From Vulcanimicrobiota bacterium (GTDB lineage: Bacteria; Vulcanimicrobiota; Xenobia; Xenobiales; JADMJV01), in assembly GCA_017307785.1 (NCBI GenBank), contig JAFKGI010000025.1, forward strand, positions 49,717 through 113,716: 64,000 nt of DNA, in the 5' to 3' direction. The notes below the pieces were generated by a model. The model saw only the letters and a list, made by a program, of their open reading frames with translations, searched no databases and was not told where the DNA came from. Position 1 is the stretch's first letter, and every line of letters begins with the position of its first letter. The position numbers were made by a program, and so were the translations under genes. Shown here one piece after another: positions 26,701-35,400 of the stretch.

Positions 26701-26964
26701 CATCACACCCGAGGCAGCGTTGACCGACAGCATGTAGTTCATGTTGTCGACACCCGAGAGCTGTTGCTCGATAGGCACGGCCACCGATTGCTCGATGGTT
26801 TGCGAGTCGGCGCCGGGATAAGTCGTCTGGATGGTCATTTCCGGCGGTACGATAGACGGATATTGAGCGATTGGCAGCGAGGCCATCACCACCAGTCCCA
26901 CCAGCACGGTGAGAATGGAGATGACCATCGCCACAATCGGTCGGTTGATAAAAAAGCGTGACAT
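23776..26964 (-). CDS. RND multidrug efflux permease, HAE1 (AcrB/MexB) family
   Basis: A 1062-aa inner-membrane pump of normal family length. It begins with MSRFFINRPIVAMVISIL. It shows the HAE1 porter-domain signatures GVDNMNYMLSV and QNTVNPAGKIGG. The proton-relay aspartates lie in GLVVDDAIVVVEAVERH in helix 4. It drives proton-coupled export of hydrophobic compounds in a trimer with the adaptor (upstream) and the channel (downstream). The ATG overlaps the adaptor stop by one base (TAATG). Confidence 0.95.
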   Translation of the reverse strand: MSRFFINRPIVAMVISILTVLVGLVVMASLPIAQYPSIVPPEMTIQTTYPGADSQTIEQSVAVPIEQQLSGVDNMNYMLSVNAASGVMRTTVNFDVAADPNISLMLTQLRVQQAVSQLPTDVTTQGVTVQKSFSAPMMLVALYSPDSTYTNSFLANYAFINVVDQVTRVRGIGSTQVFGAGRYAMRLWVKPDQLTKLGITVPDVTRALQSQNTVNPAGKIGGDPAPPGQEFTYSVRAQGRLSTPEEFENIVLRETPDGGTVRVKDVARVELGSADYNLNARLNGKPAAIVAIYQLPGSNAIQAADGVKKLMKELKQRFPAGIDYAVSLDTTLAVSEGIHEIVITLGIAIALVILVVYIFLQGWRPTLIPLLAVPVSLIGTFAFFPLFGFSINTLSLFGLVLAIGLVVDDAIVVVEAVERHIEEGKEPKEAALIAMEEITGPVIGIAMVLTAVFIPTIFIPGITGRLYQQFAVTIAISVILSAFNALSLSPALAALLLKPRKPSGGILGAFNKGFEKATNGYVSLSGILVRRGWITIIMLIVFTVAAGMLGKNLPSGFLPEEDPGYSYVSVQLPSSASAQRTSEVARRVEERVGKLKGVKYVTSVIGFNLLSTVQTTYNAFFFVSLESWANRTDRETAYKVIQAEVNKEVGSLPEAIGFGFSPPAIPGVGTSSGFTFLLEDRSGQDIAFLGKQLGIFLEAAKKRPEIGQISTTFLPGVPQQFVQVDREKVLKQGVPVEDVYRTIQCFMGGVFVNYFNRFGRQWQVYVQAEGEYRTDVKKLDQFAVRSNTGQMVSLAGLTKFESRPGPEFVMHYNLYKCAQLNGSAGPGYSSAQAMKALEEVFKETMPVEMGYDYMGMSFQEKKAQEGVSASVIFGLSLLFVFLILAALYESWKLPFSVLLSTPIAVFGAFLALFGRRMFSFATPNNIYQFENNLYAQIGMVMLIGLAAKNAILIVEFAKEEFEKGKPLAEAALEGARLRLRPILMTSFAFILGCIPLWFATGAGAVAREVMGTTVVGGMLAASLIGIFVVPSIFVMVEKFGAKQPEKSSKPTYGFTPENTEKP

Positions 26965-28460
26965 TATTTCACCGCCGCCGGGGTGCCCGAGGGCTGGGGT
27001 GTGCCGCCAGGCTGGGGCGTGGCCGAGGCCGAGGCCGACGGGTCATAGGGCTTGGTCTTGACGGTGGCGCCCGGCGGCAGCATGCCAACCTTCTGGGTGC
27101 CTTCCACCACGACTTTCTCGCCCGGCTTGAGGCCTTCGGTGATGATCCACTCCTGGCCGATGCGCTCACCGACCTTGACGGGCTGAACCTTGACTTTGCC
27201 GTCCGGCTCCACGACCGCCACCTGGTAGCGGTCCTGAAGCTCGGTCACGGCCCGCTGAGGAATCAGCAGGGCGCCCTTTTCGACATAGCGCACGGTGCGC
27301 ACCCGGGCATACTGGCCGGGACGCAGGTTGCTCTGAGGGTTAGGAAAGAGGGCCGTGAGCAAGATCGAGCCGGTGCTGACCGCAACGCTGCGATCTTCCG
27401 AGTAGAAGCGTCCGGGCTGGGGATAGACGCTACCGTCCGACTGAATCAGTTCAAAGCGCAGGTTCTTCTGGTTCTCGGCGCGCCGCGAGGCGGCCGGGCT
27501 CCGTTTCACCGTGCTCATGTACTCTTGCTCGGGAATGGTGAAGTTGACCTTGATCGGATCGATGGTCGAGACGGTCGTGAGCGGGTCACTGGTCGGCGAG
27601 ATCAGGTCACCCACGTTGGCACCGGCCACGCCGGCCAGTCCATCAATCGGTGAAGTAATCCTGGTGAAGCCTAAATTTAGCTGGGCCGTCTCGACCTGGG
27701 CGCTGGAGGACTCAATCTGGGCCAGAGCGGTGGTAATGGCCGCGTCGGCGCTACTGATCTGGGCCAGAGCCGACTGAATGGTGGAGTTGGCCGCCTCCAC
27801 CTGAGCCTTGGCCGAGTTAAACTGGCCTCGTGCCGTCTGCAATTGGGCCACCTGAGCGGCGACCTGAGCTTTGGCCACCTGGTTGTTTTGGATGGCGTTG
27901 TCCAGGTCTTGCTGAGGCACGGCTTTGCGCTCGGCCAGCGGCCGATAGCGGTCTTCATCCAGCTGAGTTTTGCCCTGGTTGGCCTGTTGCTGAGCCAGAT
28001 TGGCTTCCGCCTGCATCACTCCGCCCTGGGCCTGTTCCAGTCCGGCTTTGGCCTGCAGCAGCTGACTGTTGGCCTGCGACAAGGCCGCCTGGGCCGTCTT
28101 GCGCTGGCTGTTGGCGGCCTCCAGTTGACCGCGAGCCTGGGCCAATTGACCCTGGGCCTGGGCCACGGCGGCTTCGAAAGTACGCGGGTCGAGTTCGAAG
28201 AGCAGTTGACCTTTGCGCACAAAGGTGCCCTCTTTATACTCACGACGCAGCAGGTAGCCGGTGACCTGCGCCTTGATCTTGGCATTGACCAGGCCGTCCA
28301 TGGTGCCCACCCATTCGCCGTGCACGGGCACGTTGCGCTGGGCCACTTCGACCACAGACACTTCCATCGGCGGCATTTCTTTTTTCGGGGGCGCGCCGCT
28401 GGTACAGCCAACTGCCCAAAAGGCGAGGCCCAAAGCGGCCATTGTTTTGAAAGAACTCAT
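26964..28460 (-). CDS. RND efflux periplasmic adaptor (membrane fusion protein), long coiled-coil variant
   Basis: A 498-aa adaptor, about 100 residues longer than AcrA. The signal ends in a lipobox-like AVGC (Cys 19). A lipoyl half-motif precedes a long Gln/Ala-rich coiled-coil hairpin (about residues 95-255) with repeated QAQ/QANSQL heptads. The beta-barrel region (TRITSPIDGLAG) and the membrane-proximal domain follow, and the C-terminus is Pro/Gly/Thr-rich (PQPGGTPQPSG). The first gene of the operon; the 248 bp upstream, shared with a divergent PilZ gene, hold the promoter, though I see no clear consensus or operator there and no linked regulator gene. Confidence 0.92.
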   Translation of the reverse strand: MSSFKTMAALGLAFWAVGCTSGAPPKKEMPPMEVSVVEVAQRNVPVHGEWVGTMDGLVNAKIKAQVTGYLLRREYKEGTFVRKGQLLFELDPRTFEAAVAQAQGQLAQARGQLEAANSQRKTAQAALSQANSQLLQAKAGLEQAQGGVMQAEANLAQQQANQGKTQLDEDRYRPLAERKAVPQQDLDNAIQNNQVAKAQVAAQVAQLQTARGQFNSAKAQVEAANSTIQSALAQISSADAAITTALAQIESSSAQVETAQLNLGFTRITSPIDGLAGVAGANVGDLISPTSDPLTTVSTIDPIKVNFTIPEQEYMSTVKRSPAASRRAENQKNLRFELIQSDGSVYPQPGRFYSEDRSVAVSTGSILLTALFPNPQSNLRPGQYARVRTVRYVEKGALLIPQRAVTELQDRYQVAVVEPDGKVKVQPVKVGERIGQEWIITEGLKPGEKVVVEGTQKVGMLPPGATVKTKPYDPSASASATPQPGGTPQPSGTPAAVK

Positions 28461-28708
28461 CGGGTCCTACATCCCCCACAGAATGTTGCCCAACTCGATT
28501 GATACAGTAGAATTGGACTACCATGGCTGTGAGATCCACTCCTCTGCTCCCTTCAGACTTAAGTCGCGAAAGCGAAGGCCCGAGATCCAGGTCATGAAAT
28601 GTTCACAAATTCGTAACCTGATGATGACAAACAAAGCCCAATCCGGAAGTTTATTAAACGGTTCTAGGGTAGACTGTCGGTAAAGTGAAATTAGCTCGGA
28701 GTGTATTT

Positions 28709-29050
28709 GTGGAACAAAATCTCGAAAACGAACTCAGCAATCGGCGCGGCGCCCCCCGTCTGAGCCGCAATCTCGATATCCGCTACGTGCACCAGGGAGG
28801 CGGAGTCCAATCAGGACAGGCCGTCAACATCAGCCAGAGCGGAGCTCGCCTGATTCTGGAAGACGATGCAGACAACACGGAATTGACCGTGGAATTCGAG
28901 GGAAAGATCGCCTTGCTGGCCCGCACCGTCTGGCGCCAGCCCCTCAACAATGGGCGCCAAATTGTAGGCGTCGTCTTCGAGGGATTCCACTGGAGCCAGA
29001 AAGTGGCTCTGGATAACTACCTATTCCATCTGGAGAGTCAGGCGGCCTGA
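28709..29050 (+). CDS. PilZ-domain protein (probable c-di-GMP receptor)
   Basis: A 113-aa single-domain PilZ protein. The two ligand motifs are present: R-x-x-x-R in RRGAPR near residue 12 and D/N-x-S-x-x-G in NISQSG near residue 43. A GTG at 28709 is preferred over one at 28685, because GGAG stands seven nucleotides before it. PilZ proteins bind cyclic di-GMP and act allosterically on motility, secretion or polysaccharide machinery. It is followed after 2 bp by the carbamate kinase gene, so co-translation is likely, yet a functional link between them is not obvious. Confidence 0.8.
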   Translation: MEQNLENELSNRRGAPRLSRNLDIRYVHQGGGVQSGQAVNISQSGARLILEDDADNTELTVEFEGKIALLARTVWRQPLNNGRQIVGVVFEGFHWSQKVALDNYLFHLESQAA

Positions 29051-29052
29051 CC

Positions 29053-29994
29053 TTGTCTGGCCTGGCTGTCGTAGCCGTCGGCGGGAACTCGCTGATCCGC
29101 GACAAGGATCACCAATCGATCCCCGATCAGTACGAAGCTCTGGTGGAGACGGTGGTGCACATCACCGATCTGGTCGAGGCCGGCTGGCGGGTGGTGGTCA
29201 CCCACGGCAATGGCCCTCAGGTCGGGTTTGTCTTGCTCCGCTCCGAACTGGCCCGCGCTCGGGTCCACACGATCCCCTTCGATGTGGCCGTGGCCGACAC
29301 CCAGGGTCACCTGGGTTATCACCTGCAACAAACCCTGCACAACGAATTCCAGCGACGCCAGCTGAAAAAGACGGCGGTCGCTCTGCTCACCCAGGTCGTG
29401 GTCGAAGCCGATGACCCGGCCTTTCAGAATCCCCGCAAGCCCATCGGCCCTTTCTTTGACGAAGCGGAATCACGGCGACGCCGCCGCGAGGAAGGCTGGC
29501 ACACGGCCGAAGACGCGGGGCGCGGCTGGCGACGCGTGGTAGCCTCCCCCAAGCCGAAGGAAATCGTCGAAATCGAAGCCGTTCGCGCCATGCTGGAGAC
29601 CGGCTACGTGGTGGTAGCGGCCGGTGGCGGCGGCATCCCCGTCGTCTGTGACGAGGCGGGCCTGTTCCGCGGAGTGGCTGCGGTCGTCGACAAGGACTCC
29701 GCTTCCAGCCTGATGGCTCGTCAACTTGGCGCCGACCTGCTGGTCATCTCCACCGCCGTCGAAAAAGTCTGCTTACACTTCGGCCAGCCTGAGGAGCAAC
29801 CGCTGGACCGCATCAGCAGCGCTCAGGCCCGTCAGTACCTGGAGGAAGGCCATTTCCAGGCCGGCTCCATGCGTCCCAAAATCGAAGCGGTGCTCTCTTT
29901 TCTGGCGGCCGGCGGCCAGCGCGCCCTGATCACCAATCCGCCGAATCTCAAGCGCGCTCTCGAAGGCCAGGCCGGCACCCTCATCCTCCCCTGA
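29053..29994 (+). CDS. arcC: Carbamate kinase
   Basis: A 313-aa amino-acid-kinase-fold enzyme that interconverts carbamoyl phosphate + ADP and carbamate + ATP. Signatures are VVAVGGNSLI at the N-terminus, VVTHGNGPQVG, KPIGPFF, VVAAGGGGIPVV and the C-terminal GSMRPKIEAVLSFL. The start is TTG 29053, 2 bp after the PilZ stop. In most bacteria it works with arginine deiminase and ornithine carbamoyltransferase, neither of which is here. An arginine dihydrolase encoded 17 kb away releases CO2 and ammonia instead of carbamoyl phosphate, so the source of its substrate is unclear. Confidence 0.92.
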   Translation: MSGLAVVAVGGNSLIRDKDHQSIPDQYEALVETVVHITDLVEAGWRVVVTHGNGPQVGFVLLRSELARARVHTIPFDVAVADTQGHLGYHLQQTLHNEFQRRQLKKTAVALLTQVVVEADDPAFQNPRKPIGPFFDEAESRRRRREEGWHTAEDAGRGWRRVVASPKPKEIVEIEAVRAMLETGYVVVAAGGGGIPVVCDEAGLFRGVAAVVDKDSASSLMARQLGADLLVISTAVEKVCLHFGQPEEQPLDRISSAQARQYLEEGHFQAGSMRPKIEAVLSFLAAGGQRALITNPPNLKRALEGQAGTLILP

Positions 29995-30009
29995 CCCTGG
30001 AAAGGGAGG

Positions 30010-30951
30010 ATGGGTTCGGGTGATGCAGTTAAAGACATGCAAGAAGTCGTGGAGCTGGCCAGGAGTTTAGGGGGCGAGTCGCCCCTGCTGCTGTTCTATG
30101 CGTTGCGGCAATTGCACCCGGAACTGCCCTTCGGCGAACTGGAGCCGGAACAGGTTCTGCTTTTCGCGCAGATGCTGGCGGCCCAGCACGAGAGACCGGC
30201 GACCTTTCCCTGGATGGAAACTCCCGCGCAGGCTTTCACCCAACTGGTCCAGCACCCGGAAGTGGTGCAGCTCTACTGGTGGCAGGGGCAGTTCGCACCC
30301 AGCCCGGGTGGAGAGCAAGCGGCAGCGGCCAATCCTTTTTGGCGCTGCCCCGGCGGGACCCAGGCTCTGCTTTATGGCCATCGGCGCATCGAGCCCCTTC
30401 ATCAGTTTCTGGAGGGTCTCAGTGAGGCGCGCTACCAGTCTGGTTTCGCCACCTTGCGCAAGCAAATCTTCAAGCACGCCGAGCGACGCGAACCGCTTTT
30501 CCTGCGCTGGGCGGAGCTGGAGCAAGGGGCCCAGGCGGCCGAAGTCTTGCGCGAAGTCGTCATCAGCTGCCTGCACTGGAACGCCGAGCCCAGCCCCATT
30601 CATCTGAGCCTGACCGCTCTCTCGCACGTCCAGCCGTTCCTGGAAGGCTTTTTGAGCCTCGAAGAACTGGAGTCCCTCAGGATCGATCTGGAAGAAGAAG
30701 TGCTGGGGCGTCTGCCCCGCTCCCGCTGGGAACTGGACGGAGGCTTTCCGGACGCGGCCCACCCCCGTCGGGTGGGACGCCGCCTGACCCGGGGGGAGGA
30801 GCTTTTACTGGGGCCGGAAAGCCGCTATGACGAAGCCGAGAAGCTGTTGGGGCGGGGGCGCGTGGGGCGCTGGCTGGAGGGCGATTTTGGCCGCTTGAAG
30901 GTGACCTTTGATCAGAGCGTGCTGGAAACCATCGAGTGGAGGCAAGCGTGA
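30010..30951 (+). CDS. Hypothetical protein (313 aa)
   Basis: I recognise no family. The protein is soluble, acidic and Leu/Glu/Gln-rich, apparently mostly helical, with repeated Trp and Phe-Pro positions (YWWQGQF, NPFWRCPGG, FPWMETP). The stretch SLEELESLRIDLEEEVLG is strongly helical. The start is uncertain: ATG 30010 stands directly on a GGGAGG, too close for normal initiation, and ATG 30037 is an alternative. It lies 15 bp after arcC and overlaps the alpha/beta-hydrolase gene by 4 nt (GTGA), so the three are probably one operon. Confidence 0.6.
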   Translation: MGSGDAVKDMQEVVELARSLGGESPLLLFYALRQLHPELPFGELEPEQVLLFAQMLAAQHERPATFPWMETPAQAFTQLVQHPEVVQLYWWQGQFAPSPGGEQAAAANPFWRCPGGTQALLYGHRRIEPLHQFLEGLSEARYQSGFATLRKQIFKHAERREPLFLRWAELEQGAQAAEVLREVVISCLHWNAEPSPIHLSLTALSHVQPFLEGFLSLEELESLRIDLEEEVLGRLPRSRWELDGGFPDAAHPRRVGRRLTRGEELLLGPESRYDEAEKLLGRGRVGRWLEGDFGRLKVTFDQSVLETIEWRQA

Positions 30952-31739
30952 GCTTACACGTCAATTTTTCCGGTCAGGGCCCGACCCTGGTGATGCTGCA
31001 CAGCGGCGGCATGTCGGGCCGCCAATGGCGGAAATTAGCCGAGGCCTTGAGCGACCGCTACCGGGTGGTGTTGCCTGACTTTCTGGGCTCCGGCGGCAAT
31101 CCAGCCTGGCCCCGGGAACAGTCTTTTCACTTCTCACAAGACGTGGAGCAGATTGAAAAGCTCCTGGAGAGCCTGCAGCGCCCCTATCATTTGATTGGCC
31201 ACTCCTATGGAGGCCTGGTCGCGCTCACGGTCGCTCGGCATCAGCCTCAGAACATCGCCTCGCTGACGCTTTATGACCCGGTGGCCTTCGGAGTGCTTTT
31301 CGACCCGCACGACAACGAGGGAGTGGACGATCTGAACCAGGTGGCCGCCCACCCCGTCTTCCTGGACGACGAGCAGGGCGGCGGTCCGCTGTGGATGCAA
31401 ACCTTCGTGGACTACTGGAACGGCCCGGGCTCCTGGCAGGCCATGCCCGAGCCCAATCGCCAGGCCTTTCTCCAGGTGGGACGCAAAGTCTACTACGAGG
31501 TCCGCTCTCTGTCCGAGGATCGCACTCCCCTGGAAGCCTACAGGACTCTGACGATGCCGGCCCTGCTGGTCTATGGCGAGAAAACTCCGCCAGCCGCCCG
31601 GCGCGTGCTTCAGTTGCTGGCGACCGTGCTACCCCGGGCCGACCTGCAGATGCTGCCGGGAGCCGGCCACATGGGTCCCCTCACCCACGCGGCCGCTTTC
31701 CAACAGTTGGTAGAAACTCACCTGGCCCGATCGGTCTGA
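30948..31739 (+). CDS. Alpha/beta hydrolase
   Basis: A 263-aa alpha/beta-hydrolase. HSGGMSGRQW (near residue 18) forms the oxyanion region, GHSYGG carries the nucleophile S86, and the base His is in PGAGHMGPLT near the C-terminus. The usual acid position after strand 6 reads YGEKTPP, so glutamate may replace aspartate. GTG 30948 has GGAGG five nucleotides upstream and overlaps the preceding stop as GTGA; an in-frame GTG 12 bp earlier is less likely. The substrate is unknown. The 3' end overlaps the convergent vapC by 22 bp. Confidence 0.85.
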   Translation: MSLHVNFSGQGPTLVMLHSGGMSGRQWRKLAEALSDRYRVVLPDFLGSGGNPAWPREQSFHFSQDVEQIEKLLESLQRPYHLIGHSYGGLVALTVARHQPQNIASLTLYDPVAFGVLFDPHDNEGVDDLNQVAAHPVFLDDEQGGGPLWMQTFVDYWNGPGSWQAMPEPNRQAFLQVGRKVYYEVRSLSEDRTPLEAYRTLTMPALLVYGEKTPPAARRVLQLLATVLPRADLQMLPGAGHMGPLTHAAAFQQLVETHLARSV

Positions 31740-32101
31740 CTGAAGTCATTTCCGATGTAGAGCAGGGTCTCGTCTACGCCAGCTGCGGTGGCATAGGAAA
31801 AGCAGTCTCCCAGGTTGAGGCCGGCCGGATGATTTCCTTTGCCATAACGCCGATAGGCTCCCACGGCCAGGCGCCAATCGCTGGCGGTAAAATCCACCAC
31901 AAGAACTTGAAAGGCCTCCAGGAATCGCTCCAGCAGAGGCAGGCTATCCTCCCCCATCCGCTTATCGAGAACGATGGTGGTCTCCACGAGTGTCGGCGCC
32001 CCTACCCGCACGGTGGGAGCGGCTTGCAGGAGCCGAAGTAGTTCCGCAGACTCTTTTTCTCGAAGCAAAATGGCTAAAATCGCCGATGAATCGAGCGTCA
32101 A
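31718..32101 (-). CDS. vapC: VapC-type PIN-domain ribonuclease toxin
   Basis: A 127-aa PIN domain. The acidic metal-binding residues expected for an RNase are present: D4 (TLDSS), E40 (TLVETT), D99 (NLGDCF) and D119 (GNDF). Such toxins cleave tRNA or rRNA when freed from their antitoxin. The start is TTG 32101, overlapping the vapB stop as TTGA, the usual coupled arrangement. All four catalytic acids are intact, so the toxin is probably active. Confidence 0.88.
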   Translation of the reverse strand: MTLDSSAILAILLREKESAELLRLLQAAPTVRVGAPTLVETTIVLDKRMGEDSLPLLERFLEAFQVLVVDFTASDWRLAVGAYRRYGKGNHPAGLNLGDCFSYATAAGVDETLLYIGNDFSQTDRAR

Positions 32102-32367
32102 ATGCCGTCCTCACCAAGACCAAGATCGTCCTCCACGGGGAGATAGGCCAACCCCTTGCCCAAGCAGGCCTCAGGAATCTGGCTCCAGATCTGAGTTTCC
32201 ATGAACTCGGTCAATTGCTCCAGGGAGCGCCGACCTCGCTGAGCTTGCAGGCGCATTTTTCGCTCCTGCAAGGCAACCCGAATCGCTTCCGTTTTGCTCT
32301 CGCCCGTCAAGCCGGAGATTTCCCCGGCCAGCCGCTCCACCTCAGAGTTTTTGATGTTCAACGCCAC
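32098..32367 (-). CDS. vapB: VapB-type antitoxin (Rv0623-like)
   Basis: An 89-aa antitoxin of the Rv0623/PSK transcription-factor group. The N-terminal DNA-binding part (ALNIKNSEVERLAGEI, then LTGESKTEAIRVAL) is the family signature; the C-terminal half should wrap the toxin. The start is GTG 32367. Two direct copies of GGTGTA, 19 bp apart (32371-32376 and 32390-32395), lie just upstream and could be an autoregulatory operator. It is co-translated with vapC. Confidence 0.88.
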   Translation of the reverse strand: MALNIKNSEVERLAGEISGLTGESKTEAIRVALQERKMRLQAQRGRRSLEQLTEFMETQIWSQIPEACLGKGLAYLPVEDDLGLGEDGI

Positions 32368-32407
32368 AAAGGTGTAATTAGGCGCATATGGTGTAGCGAC
32401 CTCTGTT

Positions 32408-35400
32408 TCAGGTGCTGGACCAGACGTCGACCATGTAGCGTCCCGAGGTCTCCAGACCTTTCAACCAATCCTCGGCGGCCTGCGCGTCCTGTCCCGTCTT
32501 CTCCTGATGGATCTGGGCGAAGGCGCGGCGCACGTCGGGAGCCATTTTGCCGCCGTCACCGCAGATGTAGACGGTGCCACCGTCCTCAAACAACTGCCAG
32601 ACCAGCTCCTTGTTCTCCAACACGCGATGCTGCACGTAGACCTTCTGCTCGTTCTCGCGTGAAAAAGCCGTCACCAGCTGGCACACGCCGTGTTCGACGA
32701 ACTCCTGAAGCTCCGTTTCGTAGGCATAGTCTTGCTTGGAGTGGCGGCAGCCGTAGAAGAGCAGAGCCTTGCCCAGAGTCTCTCCCTGGGCCTGAAGAGC
32801 CGAACGCTCCTGCAGGAAGCCCCGGAAGGGGGCCAGTCCCGTGCCCGGCCCCACCATCAGGACCGGTTTGGCCGAATCCTCGGGCAGGTGGAAGTTGGGG
32901 TGATTCTCGCGCACGAAGGCGTAAACTTGCTGCCCCTTCTTGAGACCAGCCAGGTAATTGGAACAGGTCCCCTGGTAGCGCCCCTTGCCGGAGCGAGCCG
33001 GGTCATTCAGCACACCGACGGTGATACTGCAGATGCGCTCGGAGCTCAGAGGCGAGGAGGAAATCGAATAGTAGCGAGGCCGCAGTCCGGCCAGCATCTC
33101 TAGAAACAGGTTGAACGGCAGTTGGCAGGAGGGATGATCTTCCAGCAGGTCCAGCACCGACTTACCCTTGGCCAGCACCTCCCGGGCGTAACGCTCATCC
33201 TCGGAAACCAGAGCCTGCAGGTTGCGCTGTTCCGGTGGACAGGGCGTGTTCTCGGCCATGATTTTGATGTGCTTGCGCGTAGCCACGTCCTGAAGCTCCA
33301 CGTATTCGCTCAGGATCTCTCCCAGAGGAACCACCTGGTCGATCGGCAGCAGCGTTTTGGTCGTTCCCTTTTTCTTGATGCGAATGCGCGCTTCCGGATC
33401 CAGCGCGAAACGATTGGCGGCCCGCTTGACCAATCCAGCCGAGTTGCGCGCCACCACCCCCAGATGATCACCGATGCGATAGTTCATACCTTCGGGCAAG
33501 ACCACTTCGATATGGCGCGCCGAACGCTCAGGGGATTGGAAAATCTCGCGATTCTCGACGACCGTCATGGGACGCGCCCCGAAGGCGGCTACGAAGGGAT
33601 TCTCGCGTTTTTGTTCGAGGAACTCCACCTCGTAGAGATCGCCCTTTGCCTCGGCTTCCAGGCTTTCCTCAATGCCCAGTCTGGCGGCCAGCTCGGCCCA
33701 GAGTGGAGCATACCAGTTGCTGAAGTGACCATCGAAGTCGCCGCGCGCGTCGCCTTCACCGCGACCAATCACGCGCTCCGCTCCCAGGGCCTCCAGGCGC
33801 TGATCGATTTGCTTGGGCACCTGCTGGTAAGAAGCCGCCCAATCGCGATTGCCACAACCGAAGACGCCAAACTTGACGCCTTGCAAAGTTTCCGCGCTTT
33901 CGAGCCACTGACAGAACTTGACGGCATTGTCCGGTGGGGCTCCATTGTAGCTGGAGGAGAACACCAACACCGCACCCTGGCGCGGCAATTTGCCGACAAA
34001 AGCATCCAGCTCGGCCACCTCGGTCTGGAAACCGCGCGCATCACCGTCCTCGGCCACCTGGCGAGCGAAAGCTTCGGACGAGCCAGTGTTGGATCCGTAA
34101 AGCACCAGCAAGGGTGTGCCATGAGTGGGCCGCTGGCGAGCTGGAGCCGCCGGGCGCGTCGCCTCCGCGACGGGCTGAGCGGCGGACTGCTTCTTCGCCT
34201 CGTCGACGGGACGACGCTGCAACTTGATTTGAAAGTCGCCCGGCTTGATGGTCAGGCTCTGCTTGAGATGAAGCTTGTACTGATGGATGTCCACCAATCG
34301 GAAGCGCTGCAGCACCAGAGCCAGCACCAACACCGCTTCCTGAAGCGCGAACTGGCGCCCGATGCAGGCTCGCTGACCGTTGCCGAAGCCCTTGTAGGCG
34401 TTGACCGGACGCTTTTCCTCGAGGTCGGGGGCGAAGTTGTCCGGGTTGAACTCGTGGGCCTTGGGCCCCCAGATGGCCGGGTCGCGATGCAAACTGGGCA
34501 GCAAGAGTTGCACCGGCTGGTCCTTGGGGATGAAATACTTGCCTCCCAGAACCGTGTCCTCATAGGCCGCCAACGTGAAGAAAGGAGCGGTGGGATACAA
34601 GCGCAGGGTCTCTTTGAGGATCTGCAACAGGTATTGCAACTGGTGAATCTGCTCGAAGGTCGGCTCCTCGGTCAGAACCCGGTCCACTTCCTCATAAGCT
34701 CTGGCCAGCACGTCCGGGTGATGCAGCAGAAAGTAGATGGCGAAGGAGAGCAGGCCGCTGGTGGTCTCGTGACCGGCGATCAAGAAGGTCACGATGTTCA
34801 AGCGAATGGTCAGGTCCTCGAGCTGCTCGCCCGACTCGCGGTCCACTCCATCCAGCATACAGCTGAGCAAATCGACCTTGGAAGCTCGAGCAGGGTCGGT
34901 CTTACGCTCGCGCACGATCTGATCGACGTAATCGTTGATGTACTGGCGTCCTTGCGTGATCTTTTTCTGCTTGAAGTAGAGCAGCTTGTTGACCACGGCC
35001 GGACGTCGAGCGTTTTCCTGCATTCCCGAAAGAAAGGTCATCATAGCGTCGACGAACGGGTGGGGAGTGTCGCGCCGGAAAGAATCAAAGCGATGGTCAA
35101 AACCGCAAAGTCCGATGGTGTCCAGGGTCAGCCGCGTCATGTCCTCGGGAACGTCCACCTGAGCGCCGGAGTCGGCCGCTTTCTCCCATTTCTCGATCAG
35201 CAGTCGGGCAATCTCCAGCATGGCCGGCATGTAGCGCTTCATGGCCGCATGCGAAAAATTGGGCATCAGGATGTTGTGAGCTTTACGCCAGTTGGGCTCG
35301 TGGGTGTAGGCCGAGAACAGACCGTCGCCGCTGAAAACGCGGATCTGTTTGAGTCCGGGACCAAAGCCCTTGTCAAAGCGCTTGGTGTCGCAGAGCTCCT

